Shown here piece after piece: positions 1-9,180 of a stretch of 64,000 bases of DNA. Position numbers and translations under genes: made by a program. Under the pieces are notes generated by a model that was not told the DNA's origin, searched no databases, and was given only the letters and a program-made list of their open reading frames with translations. Origin of the DNA: Cupriavidus basilensis OR16 (GTDB taxonomy: Bacteria > Pseudomonadota > Gammaproteobacteria > Burkholderiales > Burkholderiaceae); contig NZ_AHJE01000003.1 of the NCBI RefSeq assembly GCF_000243095.1, forward strand, positions 124,001-188,000, given 5' to 3'. Numbering within the stretch: position 1 is the stretch's first letter; each line of letters begins with the position of its first letter.

Positions 1-438
1 GGCAGCTTCAAGAAGGCAACGATTGCGGGGAGCTATGCTTTCGGCCCGGCAAAGATCATGGGCGGCTACCGCTGGGGCCAGAACAAGGACCAGAATGGCA
101 GCCTGCTTGAACGCGACGACCTCTACTGGGTCGGCGCCAACTACCAGGTAACGCCGGCGCTTGGCTTGACGCTTGAATACAACTATGACCACGTCAAGCG
201 CTTTTTCGCGAACGCGTCGACCCCGAACCCGTGGCAAGTTGCTTTCATCGCCGACTACGCCCTCTCCAAGCGGACGGATGTCTACCTGACAACGGCATAT
301 GCAAAGAACGCGGGCCTGGGACTGGATTCCGCGATGATCGGCTACGCGAACAGCCTTTCCCTTGGCAACAGCTACACGCTTGCCAGTGGCCAAAGCAATA
401 TGCTCGGCGTGGCCGCAGGTATTCGGCACAAGTTCTAA
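1..438 (+). CDS. Gram-negative trimeric porin, 3' end only (window edge)
   Basis: The frame is open from base 1 and ends at the TAA at 436-438, giving the last 145 residues of an outer-membrane porin. The residues alternate as beta strands and turns (for example 'LYWVGANYQVTPALGLTLEY' and 'WQVAFIADYALSKRTDVYLT'), and the protein ends in 'GIRHKF'. A C-terminal Phe is the usual recognition signal for BamA-dependent assembly. The 'SKRTDVYLTTAYAKN' strand matches the last strands of the two complete porins at 22984 and 24462, so this is the same family of general-diffusion porins for small anionic or aromatic solutes. The substrate cannot be read from the fragment. The start and signal peptide lie outside the window. 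Confidence 0.9.
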   Translation, partial: GSFKKATIAGSYAFGPAKIMGGYRWGQNKDQNGSLLERDDLYWVGANYQVTPALGLTLEYNYDHVKRFFANASTPNPWQVAFIADYALSKRTDVYLTTAYAKNAGLGLDSAMIGYANSLSLGNSYTLASGQSNMLGVAAGIRHKF

Positions 439-651
439 GAGCGTGTCTGAACCTTTGCTGTAGTAGTGGGGTGGGCGGCATCGGCGGCCTGCTGCCCAAG
501 CCCACCTGGCGCACAGCGATCAGGCCATTTCGTCATGTGCGGATTAAGGCCGCTCGATTTCGAAAGCGCTTGGTGCGAATTACGGTTTAGCCCCAGTTGC
601 CAGGCGGAGTGCAAAACGGCCGCAGGAAGAAGAGCAGCCCTCACGCCGCCA

Positions 652-1746
652 CTACCGGCGTTCGCTTCCATAGGATGCAGTGCGCAGCGCTAGCCGGAAC
701 GCGTGCGGCGTCTGCCCACGCCAGCGCCGGAACGCATTGATAAAGCTGGTCGCCTCGGCGTAACCCAGGCGCGCGGCAATCTGATCGATGGACTGATGCG
801 GGCCGCTAAGGAACGCCTCAGCCAGCGTCTGCCGCACTTCATCGCGGAGTTCCGCATACGTCGTGCCTTCATCCTGCAACCGTCGCCGCAGGGTTCGAGC
901 GGTCATGAACAGGCTGCCGGCCGCTGCCGTCATGTCCGGCATTTCGGCGCAGCGGGCCGCCAGCAGGTCGCGCACCCGGGCGGCCAGCCCGATGCGGGCG
1001 CGCCGGGCATCCAGCAACTTGCGGCATTGATCGCGCGCGGCGGACTGCGCCAGCGCATTGGCCTGGGGCAGGCGCTCGGCCAGCAGCTTGCTGTCCAGCA
1101 GGATGGCGTTGTGCGGCATGCCAAACGCGGGTTCAACCCCGAAGACGCGCCGATAGGGCTCGGTACTGTCCGGCCTGGCCAAGCGCAGGTGCACGGCCTC
1201 CTGGATCGGTGCCGCGACGAACAGATCTCGTACCACGGTAAGGAAGGCGGTCATGTCGCGTTCGACGTTGAACTGGCGCAACCCCTCCGGGATGTCTTCA
1301 TCATCCAAGACAAGCCGCGTTTGCTGCCCTGATTCTTCGACTCGGAACGTGGTAAAGGCGAAGGTCAGGTCGAAATATTGGAGCGCCACGTCGAGCGCGG
1401 CGCGCAGCGTCTGGTTGCTGAAAATCGCCAGACCGAGCACGCCAAAGGCGGTGAAGTGATAGCACTGGCCAACCTCGATGCCAAGCGCGGGTGGATCACC
1501 CAGCCGGTCCAGCATGTTGCGGATCAAGCGGAGTTCCTGCTCGCCGCGCACCAGCAGGTCGGGGTCCATCAACTGGGCTTCGGTAATACCGGTGCCGGCC
1601 AGGACAGCGGGCAGGGTCAGGCCGTGGGCGACCGAAAAGTCAGCCATCAGGCACATGCTGGTGACGTTACGCTCAACACTCCATCTCGGCATGGTGGGGG
1701 ATCTGCTTTCCATCTGGTGTCCCCATTTTTTGTCCGCCTTTGTCAT
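652..1746 (-). CDS. AraC-family transcriptional regulator with N-terminal Arabinose_bd-type domain
   Basis: This is a 364-residue cytoplasmic regulator. Residues of roughly 30-220 resemble the AraC 'arabinose-binding-like' sensor domain (PF12625 type, found in OruR/ArgR-like regulators). The last 100 residues form the double helix-turn-helix, with 'MTARTLRRRLQDEGTTYAELRDE' and 'IDQIAARLGYAEATSFINAFRRW' as the two recognisable HTH segments. The start may be later than 1746: Met codons at residues 12 and 31 are alternatives, and the first lies beyond the start of the divergent monooxygenase leader. The gene diverges from the monooxygenase/esterase pair at 1815. Regulators of this class commonly control adjacent monooxygenase-hydrolase operons, so it is the likely activator of that pair (inference). 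The effector is unknown. Confidence 0.85.
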   Translation of the reverse strand: MTKADKKWGHQMESRSPTMPRWSVERNVTSMCLMADFSVAHGLTLPAVLAGTGITEAQLMDPDLLVRGEQELRLIRNMLDRLGDPPALGIEVGQCYHFTAFGVLGLAIFSNQTLRAALDVALQYFDLTFAFTTFRVEESGQQTRLVLDDEDIPEGLRQFNVERDMTAFLTVVRDLFVAAPIQEAVHLRLARPDSTEPYRRVFGVEPAFGMPHNAILLDSKLLAERLPQANALAQSAARDQCRKLLDARRARIGLAARVRDLLAARCAEMPDMTAAAGSLFMTARTLRRRLQDEGTTYAELRDEVRQTLAEAFLSGPHQSIDQIAARLGYAEATSFINAFRRWRGQTPHAFRLALRTASYGSERR

Positions 1747-1814
1747 TACCGGGCTGCTTGCCCGCGCTTACCCTTCGCCTACTGAAAACAAAATCGATAC
1801 GGGCAGGAGCCACT

Positions 1815-3360
1815 ATGGCCACGTCACAGAAGCAAGGCCTTGATTCGGCCAAGAGCGAGACGGCAAGCGCAACCACGACCATGATCGCCATCATCGGCTC
1901 CGGCTTTGGCGGCCTGGGCATGGCGATCCAGCTCAAGCTGGCAGGCTTCGACGCGTTCACGATCCTCGAGAAGGCGGACGGCGTCGGCGGTACCTGGCGC
2001 GACAATCACTATCCTGGCGCGGCTTGCGACGTGCAGTCGCATCTTTACTCCTATTCCTTCGCGCCGAAGGCTGACTGGTCGCGCAAGTTTGGTCGCCAGC
2101 CCGAGATCCTGTCCTACATGCAGGGCTGCGTGAAACAATATGGCCTGGCGCCGCACTTGCAGTTCGGCACGGAAGTCACCTCGGCCTCCTTCGATAAAGA
2201 TGCTGGCCACTGGGTCATCACGTCCAGCGACGGCGCCGTGCTCCATGCGCGCGTGCTCGTGACCGCCTGCGGCCAACTCAACCGGCCGGCCGTGCCCGCA
2301 GTGCCGGGCATCGACGCATTCCAGGGCAAGGTGTTTCACTCGGCGCGCTGGGACCACGGCTATGACCTGGCAGGCAAATCCGTCGCGGTGATCGGCACCG
2401 GCGCCAGCGCGATCCAGTTCGTGCCGCAGATCGTTCCCAAGGTGAAGGCGCTGAAACTGTTCCAGCGTTCCGCCGCGTGGGTCGTGCCGAAGCCGGACCG
2501 GCCGTTCACCGCGCTGGAGCAATGGCTGTTCAGGCACGTGCCGGTGGCCGACCGTCTGTACCGCGCAATGATCTACTGGAAGAACGAGAGCCGCGCGCTG
2601 GGCTTCACGCGCTTTGGCTGGCTGCTGGAATTGGTGGCGCTGCAAGCGCGCCGGGCGGCGAAGCGCCACGTCAGGAATCCTGAGAAACGGCGCAAGCTCA
2701 TTCCCGAATACAAGATCGGCTGCAAGCGCGTGCTGATTTCCAACGATTGGTACCAGGCCGTGGACCAGGATCACGTGGACCTGGTCACACAGGGCATCGA
2801 CCGCGTGGAGGCTGGCGCGATACTTACCCGCGACGGGCAGCGCCACCCGGTGGACGCGATCATCTACGGCACCGGCTTCCAGGCCACCGACTTTCTGGCG
2901 CCGATGCGCGTGACCGGGCTTGATGGCATCGACCTCAACCAGGCTTGGCGCGACGGGGCGGAGGCCTACAAGGGCATCAGCGTTTCCGGTTTCCCGAACC
3001 TGTTCATGCTCTACGGCCCCAACACCAACCTGGCGCACAGCTCGATCGTCTTCATGCTGGAGTCGCAGGTGCGCTATGTCATGCAGTGCATAGGCAGCCT
3101 GCAGGCGCCCGGCCTGCACTTCATGAACGTCAAGGCCACGCGCCAGAAGACATTCTCCGACAGGGTGCAAAGCCGACAGGGTGCAAAGACAGCTCAAGAA
3201 CAGCGTCTGGGAAGCCGGTTGCACCTCCTGGTACAAGACCAGCACAGGCAAGAACACCATCAACTGGCCAGGCTTCACGTTCACCTATCGCAGGATGGCC
3301 AGCAAGCTGGACCTGAAGGATTACGAGCTGCACCCCGCGCCCGGTCGTCCGGCAGCCTGA
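1815..3360 (+). pseudogene. Flavin-binding Baeyer-Villiger-type monooxygenase, frameshifted by a 16-bp tandem duplication
   Basis: ATG 1815 has AGGAG nine bases upstream. Visible motifs are the FAD-binding 'GSGFGGLGMA' near residue 20, the 'GGTWRDNHYPGAACDV' region typical of Baeyer-Villiger monooxygenases, a second Rossmann motif 'GTGASAIQF', and 'GTGFQATDFL' near residue 380. At 3157-3188 a 16-base unit is perfectly duplicated. Deleting one copy restores a frame that ends at TGA 3358-3360 and gives 509 residues, the normal family length, with a typical tail ('NSVWEAGCTSWYKTSTGKNT'). As it stands, the frame runs on into the downstream esterase and makes an 860-residue artefactual fusion ORF. 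The intact enzyme would insert oxygen next to a ketone using NADPH and FAD, making an ester for the neighbouring hydrolase. Confidence 0.85.
3157..3188. repeat. Exact tandem duplication of a 16-bp unit inside the monooxygenase gene
   Basis: The unit CCGACAGGGTGCAAAG occurs at 3157-3172 and again immediately at 3173-3188. Sixteen is not a multiple of three, so the copy shifts the reading frame. The sequence reads as the expected monooxygenase C-terminus only when one copy is removed. Confidence 0.97.
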
Positions 3361-3374
3361 GCGCGGGGCCAATC

Positions 3375-4322
3375 ATGATGAAGACCTTGCTTTCCTGGAT
3401 TGTGCGCGGGTGCGTCAAGCCAGTGCTCTCGCCCGGCTTCTCGGCGCAAGCCCAGCGGCGCTGGGGCACTTTTGTCGGCCTGTTCCTGCTCGGCGCGCGG
3501 GGCACCACGCCGGATCCGGCGCGAGATCGCGGGCGTGCCGGCCGCGCTGGTTTTCCCGGAACGCAGCGGCCGGCGCGCACCGTGCTGTACCTGCACGGTG
3601 GCGGCTATGTGATGGGCGGGGAGGGCAGCCACGGCAAGCTCGCCGCGCACCTCGCCAAAGCTGCGGTGGCGCAGGTATGGTTGCCGGCCTACCGCTTGGC
3701 GCCGGAACACGCGGCGCCAGCCGCGCTCCACGATGCGCTGGCCGCCTACGCGGCCCTGCTGGAGCAGGGCCACGATCCGTCGCAGATCTCGCTGGCCGGG
3801 GATTCCGCGGGTGGCGGTTTGGCACTGGCCACCGCCGTGGCCATCCGCGACAGCGGCCTGCCGCTGCCGGCCTCGCTGGTGTTGCTGTCGCCCTGGGTGG
3901 ACCTGAGCCTGGCTGGCACCAGCCTGCAGACCCATAGCCTGCGGGATTGCCTGGTGCACCCGCAATGGCTGCAAGCCTGCGCCACGGCGTATTGCGGCAC
4001 CAGGCTCGCGGCCGATCCGGGTTGCTCGCCCTTGTTCGCCGACCTGCACGGCCTGCCGCCAATGCTGATCCAGGTGGGTTCGGAAGAAGTCCTCTTGTCG
4101 GATGCCGAGCGCCTGGCCGGGGCCGCCACGGCCGCCGGCGTAGCTGTGCAGTTCCAGCAGTTCGATGGCCTCTGGCATGTCTTCCAACTGCACGCTGGTG
4201 TGCTGCGGGAGTCCGATACCGCCGTGGCGCAGATTGGTCATTTCATCGGGCAGACCACCGGGAACAGGGCTGCAGTGGCGCAGCAGGGGACCAGGCACGA
4301 GCAACGCCGACAACACGCATGA
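3375..4322 (+). CDS. Alpha/beta-hydrolase, hormone-sensitive-lipase (family IV) esterase
   Basis: This is a 315-residue esterase starting at the double ATG (3375/3378), 14 bases after the ancestral monooxygenase stop. The oxyanion-hole motif 'YLHGGGY', the nucleophile motif 'GDSAGGG' (catalytic Ser), an Asp in the 'GSEEVLLSDAERL' segment and the final 'DGLWHVF' His complete the HSL-family catalytic triad. It probably hydrolyses the ester or lactone made by the upstream monooxygenase. Between about 3500 and 3575 the frame-0 residues look non-native, while the +1 frame reads 'RREIAGVPAALVFPERSG', a normal esterase stretch. A compensating pair of small indels therefore seems to have scrambled about 25 residues between the N-terminal cap and the HGGG motif, so activity is uncertain. 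Confidence 0.75.
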   Translation: MMKTLLSWIVRGCVKPVLSPGFSAQAQRRWGTFVGLFLLGARGTTPDPARDRGRAGRAGFPGTQRPARTVLYLHGGGYVMGGEGSHGKLAAHLAKAAVAQVWLPAYRLAPEHAAPAALHDALAAYAALLEQGHDPSQISLAGDSAGGGLALATAVAIRDSGLPLPASLVLLSPWVDLSLAGTSLQTHSLRDCLVHPQWLQACATAYCGTRLAADPGCSPLFADLHGLPPMLIQVGSEEVLLSDAERLAGAATAAGVAVQFQQFDGLWHVFQLHAGVLRESDTAVAQIGHFIGQTTGNRAAVAQQGTRHEQRRQHA

Positions 4323-4423
4323 TGTGGACTACTAGCTGATCGCCGCGTCAGGCTTCGGGGGTAGCGTGGCTGCACATCGCCCGAGCGAGAAGGACTATCG
4401 CGTGCAGGTCGTCGAGTTGGGGA
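4321..4423 (+). pseudogene. N-terminal scrap of a GMC/cholesterol-oxidase-type FAD oxidoreductase
   Basis: In the frame starting at 4321 the sequence translates to VDY, a stop codon, then 'LIAASGFGGSVAAHRPSEK' and 'DYRVQVVELG'. This is the ADP-binding beta-alpha-beta fold found at the very start of GMC-type or cholesterol-oxidase-like flavoproteins (normally 'GSGFGGSVAAHRLSEKGYRV'). A TAG interrupts it, the first Gly of GSGFGG is changed, and nothing recognisable follows, so only about 30 codons of a lost gene remain. A flavin oxidoreductase, monooxygenase and esterase together are common in sterol or alicyclic catabolic islands, so it was probably a former third member of the operon. Confidence 0.6.
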
Positions 4424-4598
4424 CCGTTGCATGGCAAGCATCAGCACCTCCCTGCACAGATGGCGATCGATTTACTGTCGATTGCTGCGCTTGCCAGGAG
4501 TATGAGGCGCCACCGCGGCATGGATCAATTGCCTGGCACGGTTGAGAGGGGGCGAGGGAAGCCAATGGCCACGCCTTCCAGGAGCTGGGCGGGTAGAT

Positions 4599-4844
4599 TT
4601 ACATCTGGACTGTCAGCGTACCTACGGGATACGCAGCCGTTCCGGATGTGTGTAGACGACCAGGCGCCAGCATGACCGCATGGGAGATGCCGTTGTACTC
4701 GAGCGCGACCGGCAATTCCTCGGCCAAACGGTCTTCCTCGGCCGTCACAGTGCCGTGACGCCAGCGTCTGACTGCGAATGAGCGCTGCGTCGGCACATCT
4801 TCAATGCCTGCGCCGCTGTCTTCCCCTGGCACGTCGCGCCTCAT
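4599..4844 (-). pseudogene. fdhD: fdhD remnant (formate dehydrogenase sulfurtransferase, N-terminal part)
   Basis: The 81-residue reverse-strand ORF carries the FdhD N-terminal hallmark 'EELPVALEYNGISHAVMLA', then loses similarity at 'PGRLHTSG' and stops. FdhD proteins are about 260-300 residues and transfer sulfur from IscS to the molybdenum cofactor of formate dehydrogenases. The catalytic Cys loop and the rest of the protein are missing, so this is a truncated relic. Its position just upstream of the YdeP-type molybdoenzyme at 5377 matches an arrangement common in Burkholderiales, where fdhD sits beside that enzyme. The gene was therefore probably lost by deletion here, and maturation would need another fdhD copy elsewhere. 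Confidence 0.7.
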
Positions 4845-5376
4845 CGGTACTCCGCTGGTGGCCTCAATGCGATTTCATCCCGGCCGCGGCCATGGACAGC
4901 CTGATCAACACCACGACTAGTCGCCATGGTAGCGACGCCCTCAGCCCCGAATGCGACTATCCATAACAGCTGGGTCCAGCGTTTTCGTCGCCTGGAGAGT
5001 CCATCGAGCATCATGTTCCTCGCAAGTGCGGATCTCGTCTAGTGCTGATAGCCTTCGCCGATCTTGACCTCGAGCTTGACCTTGACCTTGAACAGCAGCG
5101 AGCACGTTGAACCATTTTTGTACGCAGATAAGGTTTCGCTATGCGGGTGTACGCCAAACAAGAGTAGGCGTCACGAATTACATGTCTTGGATGACGGATA
5201 TTGAAAACAGAAAACGTGCGTGAGGTTTCAGTCATGTGTTTGACGCCGGCACTATTTGTAACTGGCACTTGCCGAGCAGGAAGCCGAGGCTATTGTTAGG
5301 AAAGCTCGCCTAGCGGCGACGCTGAGGCAACAACTACCCTGGGCAGTCTGAGGCGAAACCGCTTCATGGAGCGATC
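4845..5376. other. Intergenic stretch without a recognisable gene
   Basis: No convincing coding sequence was found between the fdhD scrap and the molybdoenzyme. At 5066-5092 there is a run of CTTGACC-like hexamer/heptamer repeats that reads as 'FKVKVKLEVK' on the reverse strand, possibly the tail of another lost gene. The promoter of the downstream gene should lie within the AT-richer part, 5100-5300, but I cannot assign hexamers with confidence. Confidence 0.5.
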
Positions 5377-7656
5377 ATGGCTACGCGACGGGAAGTGCCC
5401 GGCATCAGGCCGTACGACGGACCGGCTGGCGGCTGGGGGGCGCTTCGTGCGACGACCCAGGCGATCCGCCTGCAAATGGAAACGGTCAAGGCGCCACTCA
5501 CACTGATGCGGACCAACCAGCCCGACGGGTTCGATTGCCCCGGTTGCGCGTGGCCCGACAAGGAGCACAAGTCGACGTTCCAGTTCTGCGAGAACGGTGC
5601 CAAGGCCGTGACGTGGGAGGCCACGACGAAACGGGTGCGGCCGGAATTTTTCGCGAGCAACACGGTGTCGTCGCTGCTGCAGCGATCCGATTTCGAGCTG
5701 GAGGATCTGGGCCGCCTGACCCATCCGCTTGCGTATGATCGGGCCACCGACACATTCCGTGCGGTCGAATGGGCCGAAGCGTTTGCCCGGATCGGCGAAA
5801 TCCTGCAGGTATTGTCGCCCGGCCAGGTAGAGTTCTACACGTCCGGCAGGGCCTCGAACGAGGCTGCCTACCTGTTCCAGCTGTTCGCACGAGAGTATGG
5901 GACGAACAATTTCCCGGATTGTTCTAACATGTGCCACGAAGCAACCAGCGTTGGCTTGCCACAGTCGATCGGTATCGGCAAGGGCACCGTGTCATTGGAA
6001 GATTTTGACAGCTGTGAGCTGATTATCTCCATCGGCCACAATCCCGGGACCAATCACCCTCGAATGATGGGAACGCTCCATGAAGCGGCCCGGCGGAATG
6101 TCCCGATAGTGGTATTCAATCCACTCAAGGAGCGTGCGCTCGAGCGGTTTGCGGATCCCCAGAACTGGTTGGAGATGGCAACGTACGGATCGACCAGGAT
6201 TGCGTCAACCTATTATCAGGTAGACGCTGGCGGCGACGCCGCCGCGCTCAAGGGCATCATGAAGGCGCTCCTGGATATGGACGCTCAAAATGGGGATGTC
6301 CTGGATCGCGATTTTATCGCGGTGCATACGGAAGGATTCGACGCATTTGCCGCCGACCTGGCGGCGACCTCGTGGGAGGATATCGAGAAGGCGAGCGGAC
6401 TGACCCGCGCGGATCTCGAGCAAGTCGCAGACCTTTATGCAAAGTCGAATGCCACGATCGTCACCTATGGCATGGGTGTGACACAGCATTGCAAGGGCAC
6501 AGCCAATGTCCGCCTGATTGCTGATCTGCTGTTCCTGCGTGGAAATTTTGGCAAGCCCGGTGCGGGCATTTGCCCATTGCGCGGCCATTCCAACGTGCAG
6601 GGCAATCGCACCGTCGGCATTACCGAGAAGCCGTCGGCCGATTTCCTCCAGCGCATCGAAAACACCATTGGCTTCAAGCCGCCCGCCGGGCACGGACACG
6701 ATGCCGTGAAGGCGATGCAGGCGATGATTGATGGCTCGTCCAAGGCATTGATCTGCCTGGGCGGTAACTTCGCAGTCGCGCTGCCCGATTCCGGGCAATC
6801 CTTCCCCGCGATGGCGAAGCTCGATCTGAGCGTGCACATCGGCACCAAGCTGAATCGCTCGCACCTGCTGGTGGCCAAGGAGACGTACGTGCTGCCGTGC
6901 CTGGGCCGCACGGAGCTTGACGTGCAGGCCGGCGGGCCACAATCGGTGACGGTCGAGGACTCGATGTCCATGGTCCATGCATCGGCCGGCAAGCTCACGC
7001 CGGCCTCTGAATTCTTGCGTTCCGAGCCGTCGATCGTCGCGGGAATGGCTACCGCGACCTTGCCTAACAGCAAGGTGCCATGGTCGGACCTGGTTGCCGA
7101 GTATGACAAGATCCGCGACCTGATTGAAAAGACGGTGCCGGGATTCGAGGATTTCAATGCGCGCATCCGCGTCCCTGGCGGATTCCGCCTGCCACTTCCA
7201 CCGACCGAACGCAAGTGGACTACGCCATCGGGCAAGGCGGTTTTCTCCGTATATGGCGGCGTGAAGGAAGACGCCGACGTCCTGGGCGGCGACAATGTTT
7301 TGCGTCTCATGACGATCCGCAGTCACGATCAGTACAACACCACCATCTATGCACTGGATGACCGCTATCGAGGCGTATTCGGTCGACGCGATGTGCTATT
7401 CATGCACGAAGCCGACATGGCGGCGCGAGGCTTGGAACATGGGGACCTGGTGGATATCGAGACCATCGTGACTGGCAGACAGCTAAGTCTTAAAAGGATC
7501 ACTGCCATCGCCTATGCAAACATTGCACGGGGTTCTGTGGCGGCGTATTACCCCGAAGCGAACGTGCTAGTGCCCCTGGACTACATTGACAAGGAAAGCG
7601 GTACGCCTTCGTACAAGTCTATTCCTGTCCGTGTGGTGCATTCGGAAGTGACATAG
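5377..7656 (+). CDS. FdhF/YdeP-type molybdopterin oxidoreductase
   Basis: This is an intact 759-residue protein starting at ATG 5377, with GGAG about six bases upstream. The N-terminal 'FDCPGCAWPD' holds the CxxC pair typical of the YdeP branch of the molybdopterin oxidoreductase family, which carries a reduced [4Fe-4S] site compared with true formate dehydrogenases. The 'CSNMCHEATSVGL' segment (near residue 190) supplies the metal-ligand region and the C-terminal third is the molydop-binding domain. Family members (TIGR01701-like) have been linked to acid resistance and formate-related metabolism, but the physiological substrate is unsettled. No signal peptide is seen, so it is cytoplasmic. 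It appears monocistronic, and the fdhD fragment upstream suggests a former maturation partner. Confidence 0.88.
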   Translation: MATRREVPGIRPYDGPAGGWGALRATTQAIRLQMETVKAPLTLMRTNQPDGFDCPGCAWPDKEHKSTFQFCENGAKAVTWEATTKRVRPEFFASNTVSSLLQRSDFELEDLGRLTHPLAYDRATDTFRAVEWAEAFARIGEILQVLSPGQVEFYTSGRASNEAAYLFQLFAREYGTNNFPDCSNMCHEATSVGLPQSIGIGKGTVSLEDFDSCELIISIGHNPGTNHPRMMGTLHEAARRNVPIVVFNPLKERALERFADPQNWLEMATYGSTRIASTYYQVDAGGDAAALKGIMKALLDMDAQNGDVLDRDFIAVHTEGFDAFAADLAATSWEDIEKASGLTRADLEQVADLYAKSNATIVTYGMGVTQHCKGTANVRLIADLLFLRGNFGKPGAGICPLRGHSNVQGNRTVGITEKPSADFLQRIENTIGFKPPAGHGHDAVKAMQAMIDGSSKALICLGGNFAVALPDSGQSFPAMAKLDLSVHIGTKLNRSHLLVAKETYVLPCLGRTELDVQAGGPQSVTVEDSMSMVHASAGKLTPASEFLRSEPSIVAGMATATLPNSKVPWSDLVAEYDKIRDLIEKTVPGFEDFNARIRVPGGFRLPLPPTERKWTTPSGKAVFSVYGGVKEDADVLGGDNVLRLMTIRSHDQYNTTIYALDDRYRGVFGRRDVLFMHEADMAARGLEHGDLVDIETIVTGRQLSLKRITAIAYANIARGSVAAYYPEANVLVPLDYIDKESGTPSYKSIPVRVVHSEVT

Positions 7657-7751
7657 CCCTAGGGGCCGGCATGACTTGGCTTGGGGGCAACCGCCTCGAA
7701 TGATATCGATCCAGCGAGCGCTCGGGCGGGCAAGGCAGGGGTAATACCGGA

Positions 7752-9180
7752 ACCACCAGGTCACGTTCGCCGACGACGCCTTCGTGGCCGCCGCGGAGAT
7801 GTCGGACCGCTACATCACGTCGCGCTTCCTGCCGGACAAGGCCATCGACCTGATCGACCAGGCTGCGGCCCGTGTGCGCATCAGCTCGACCTCGCGTCCT
7901 GCGGACATCCAGGAACTGGAGGCCGAAATCGCCCAGCTCAAGCGCGAGCAGGACTATGCCTCGTCGCGCAAGCGCTTTGACGAGGCCAAGGCCTTCGAGG
8001 ACCGCATCAAGGGCAAGCAGAAGCGGCTAGACGAGCTGACCGAGGCCTGGCAGCGCAAGACAGGGTCGGAAACGCTGGAAGTGACGGTCGCGGCCATCGC
8101 CGAAGTGCTGTCGCGCCCGACCGGCATCCCGGTGACCGACCTCACCCAGGAAGAACGCCAGAAGCTGCTGAAGATGGAGGAGCGGCTGCGCGAGCGTGTG
8201 GTGGGGCAGGAGGATGCGGTAGTCGCGGTCAGCGACGCGGTGCGCCTGTCGCGAGCGGGGCTGGGGCAGGCCAACCGCCCGATCGCGACCTTCCTTTTCC
8301 TCGGGCCGACCGGCGTAGGCAAGACCGAGCTGGCCAAGGCGCTGGCGGAAACCGTCGTCGGCGACGAGCAGGCCATCATCCGCATCGACATGTCCGAGTA
8401 CATGGAGCGCCATGCGGTGGCACGGCTGATTGGCGCGCCACCGGGCTATGTTGGCTACGACGAGGGCGGGCAGCTGACCGAGCGCGTGCGGCGCAAGCCC
8501 TACAGCGTAATCCTGCTGGATGAGATCGAGAAGGCCCACCCCGACGTGAACAACGTGCTGCTGCAGGTGTTCGACGACGGCCGGCTGACCGACGGCAAGG
8601 GCCGCGTGGTGGATTTCAGCAATAGTGTCATCATCGCCACCAGCAACCTGGGCGCGCCCATCATCATGGAGAACCTGGAGAAGCCCGGGCGTCGCGGATG
8701 ACCGAGAAGGACTTGCGGGAGGCGCTGATGAAGGTGCTGAAGGGGCACTTCCGACCCGAGTTCCTCAACCGTATCGACGACATCATCGTGTTCCATGCGC
8801 TTTCGCGCGAGAATATCCGCGCTATCGTGCAGATCCAGTTGGACCGAGTGGTACGCACTGCCGCCGCGCAGGACATCACTGTGAAGCTCGACGATGCGCT
8901 GGTCGAGCACTTGGTGGAGGTGGGCTACCAGCCGGAGTTCGGCGCGCGCGAGCTGCGGCGCCAGATTCGTCAGGCCGTCGAGACCAGGCTGGCCAAGGAG
9001 ATACTGGGCGACAAGCTGAAATCCGGCGACAGCGTCGAGCTGGGCTATGACAAAGAGAACGGCGATGTAGTCATCACGAAGGCAGAGGCGCCGCGCAAAG
9101 CCAAGGCGGGCAAGGTGGTTGCCAAAGGCCCTGCGTCCACAGCAGCAACCAGCACGGTCCCCGCCGGAGATGCCAGCTAA
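7752..9180 (+). pseudogene. ClpK/ClpG-like AAA+ disaggregase, 5'-truncated and frameshifted
   Basis: Homology begins abruptly near 7752 ('[20 protein letters not shown]'), inside the first AAA+ domain, so the N-terminal domain and first Walker A are gone. The rest runs through a short coiled-coil middle domain, the second Walker A '[10 protein letters not shown]', Walker B '[10 protein letters not shown]' and a sensor region. It then breaks at about 8690, where the frame changes from '[10 protein letters not shown]' to '[20 protein letters not shown]'. The final frame ends in an Ala/Lys-rich tail. The short middle domain and the '[20 protein letters not shown]' context resemble ClpK/ClpG heat-resistance disaggregases of transmissible stress-tolerance islands rather than housekeeping ClpB (inference). 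Two separate losses make it a relic. Confidence 0.8.

Noticed and set aside
1740-4322. 860-residue monooxygenase-esterase fusion protein
   Set aside because: The fusion depends on a 16-bp tandem duplication. Removing one copy yields two normal genes with a normal stop at 3360 and an esterase start at 3375.
5066-5092. CRISPR-like or regulatory repeat of CTTGACC units
   Set aside because: Only short imperfect heptamers without spacers; it may be the end of a lost gene with Lys-Val alternation.
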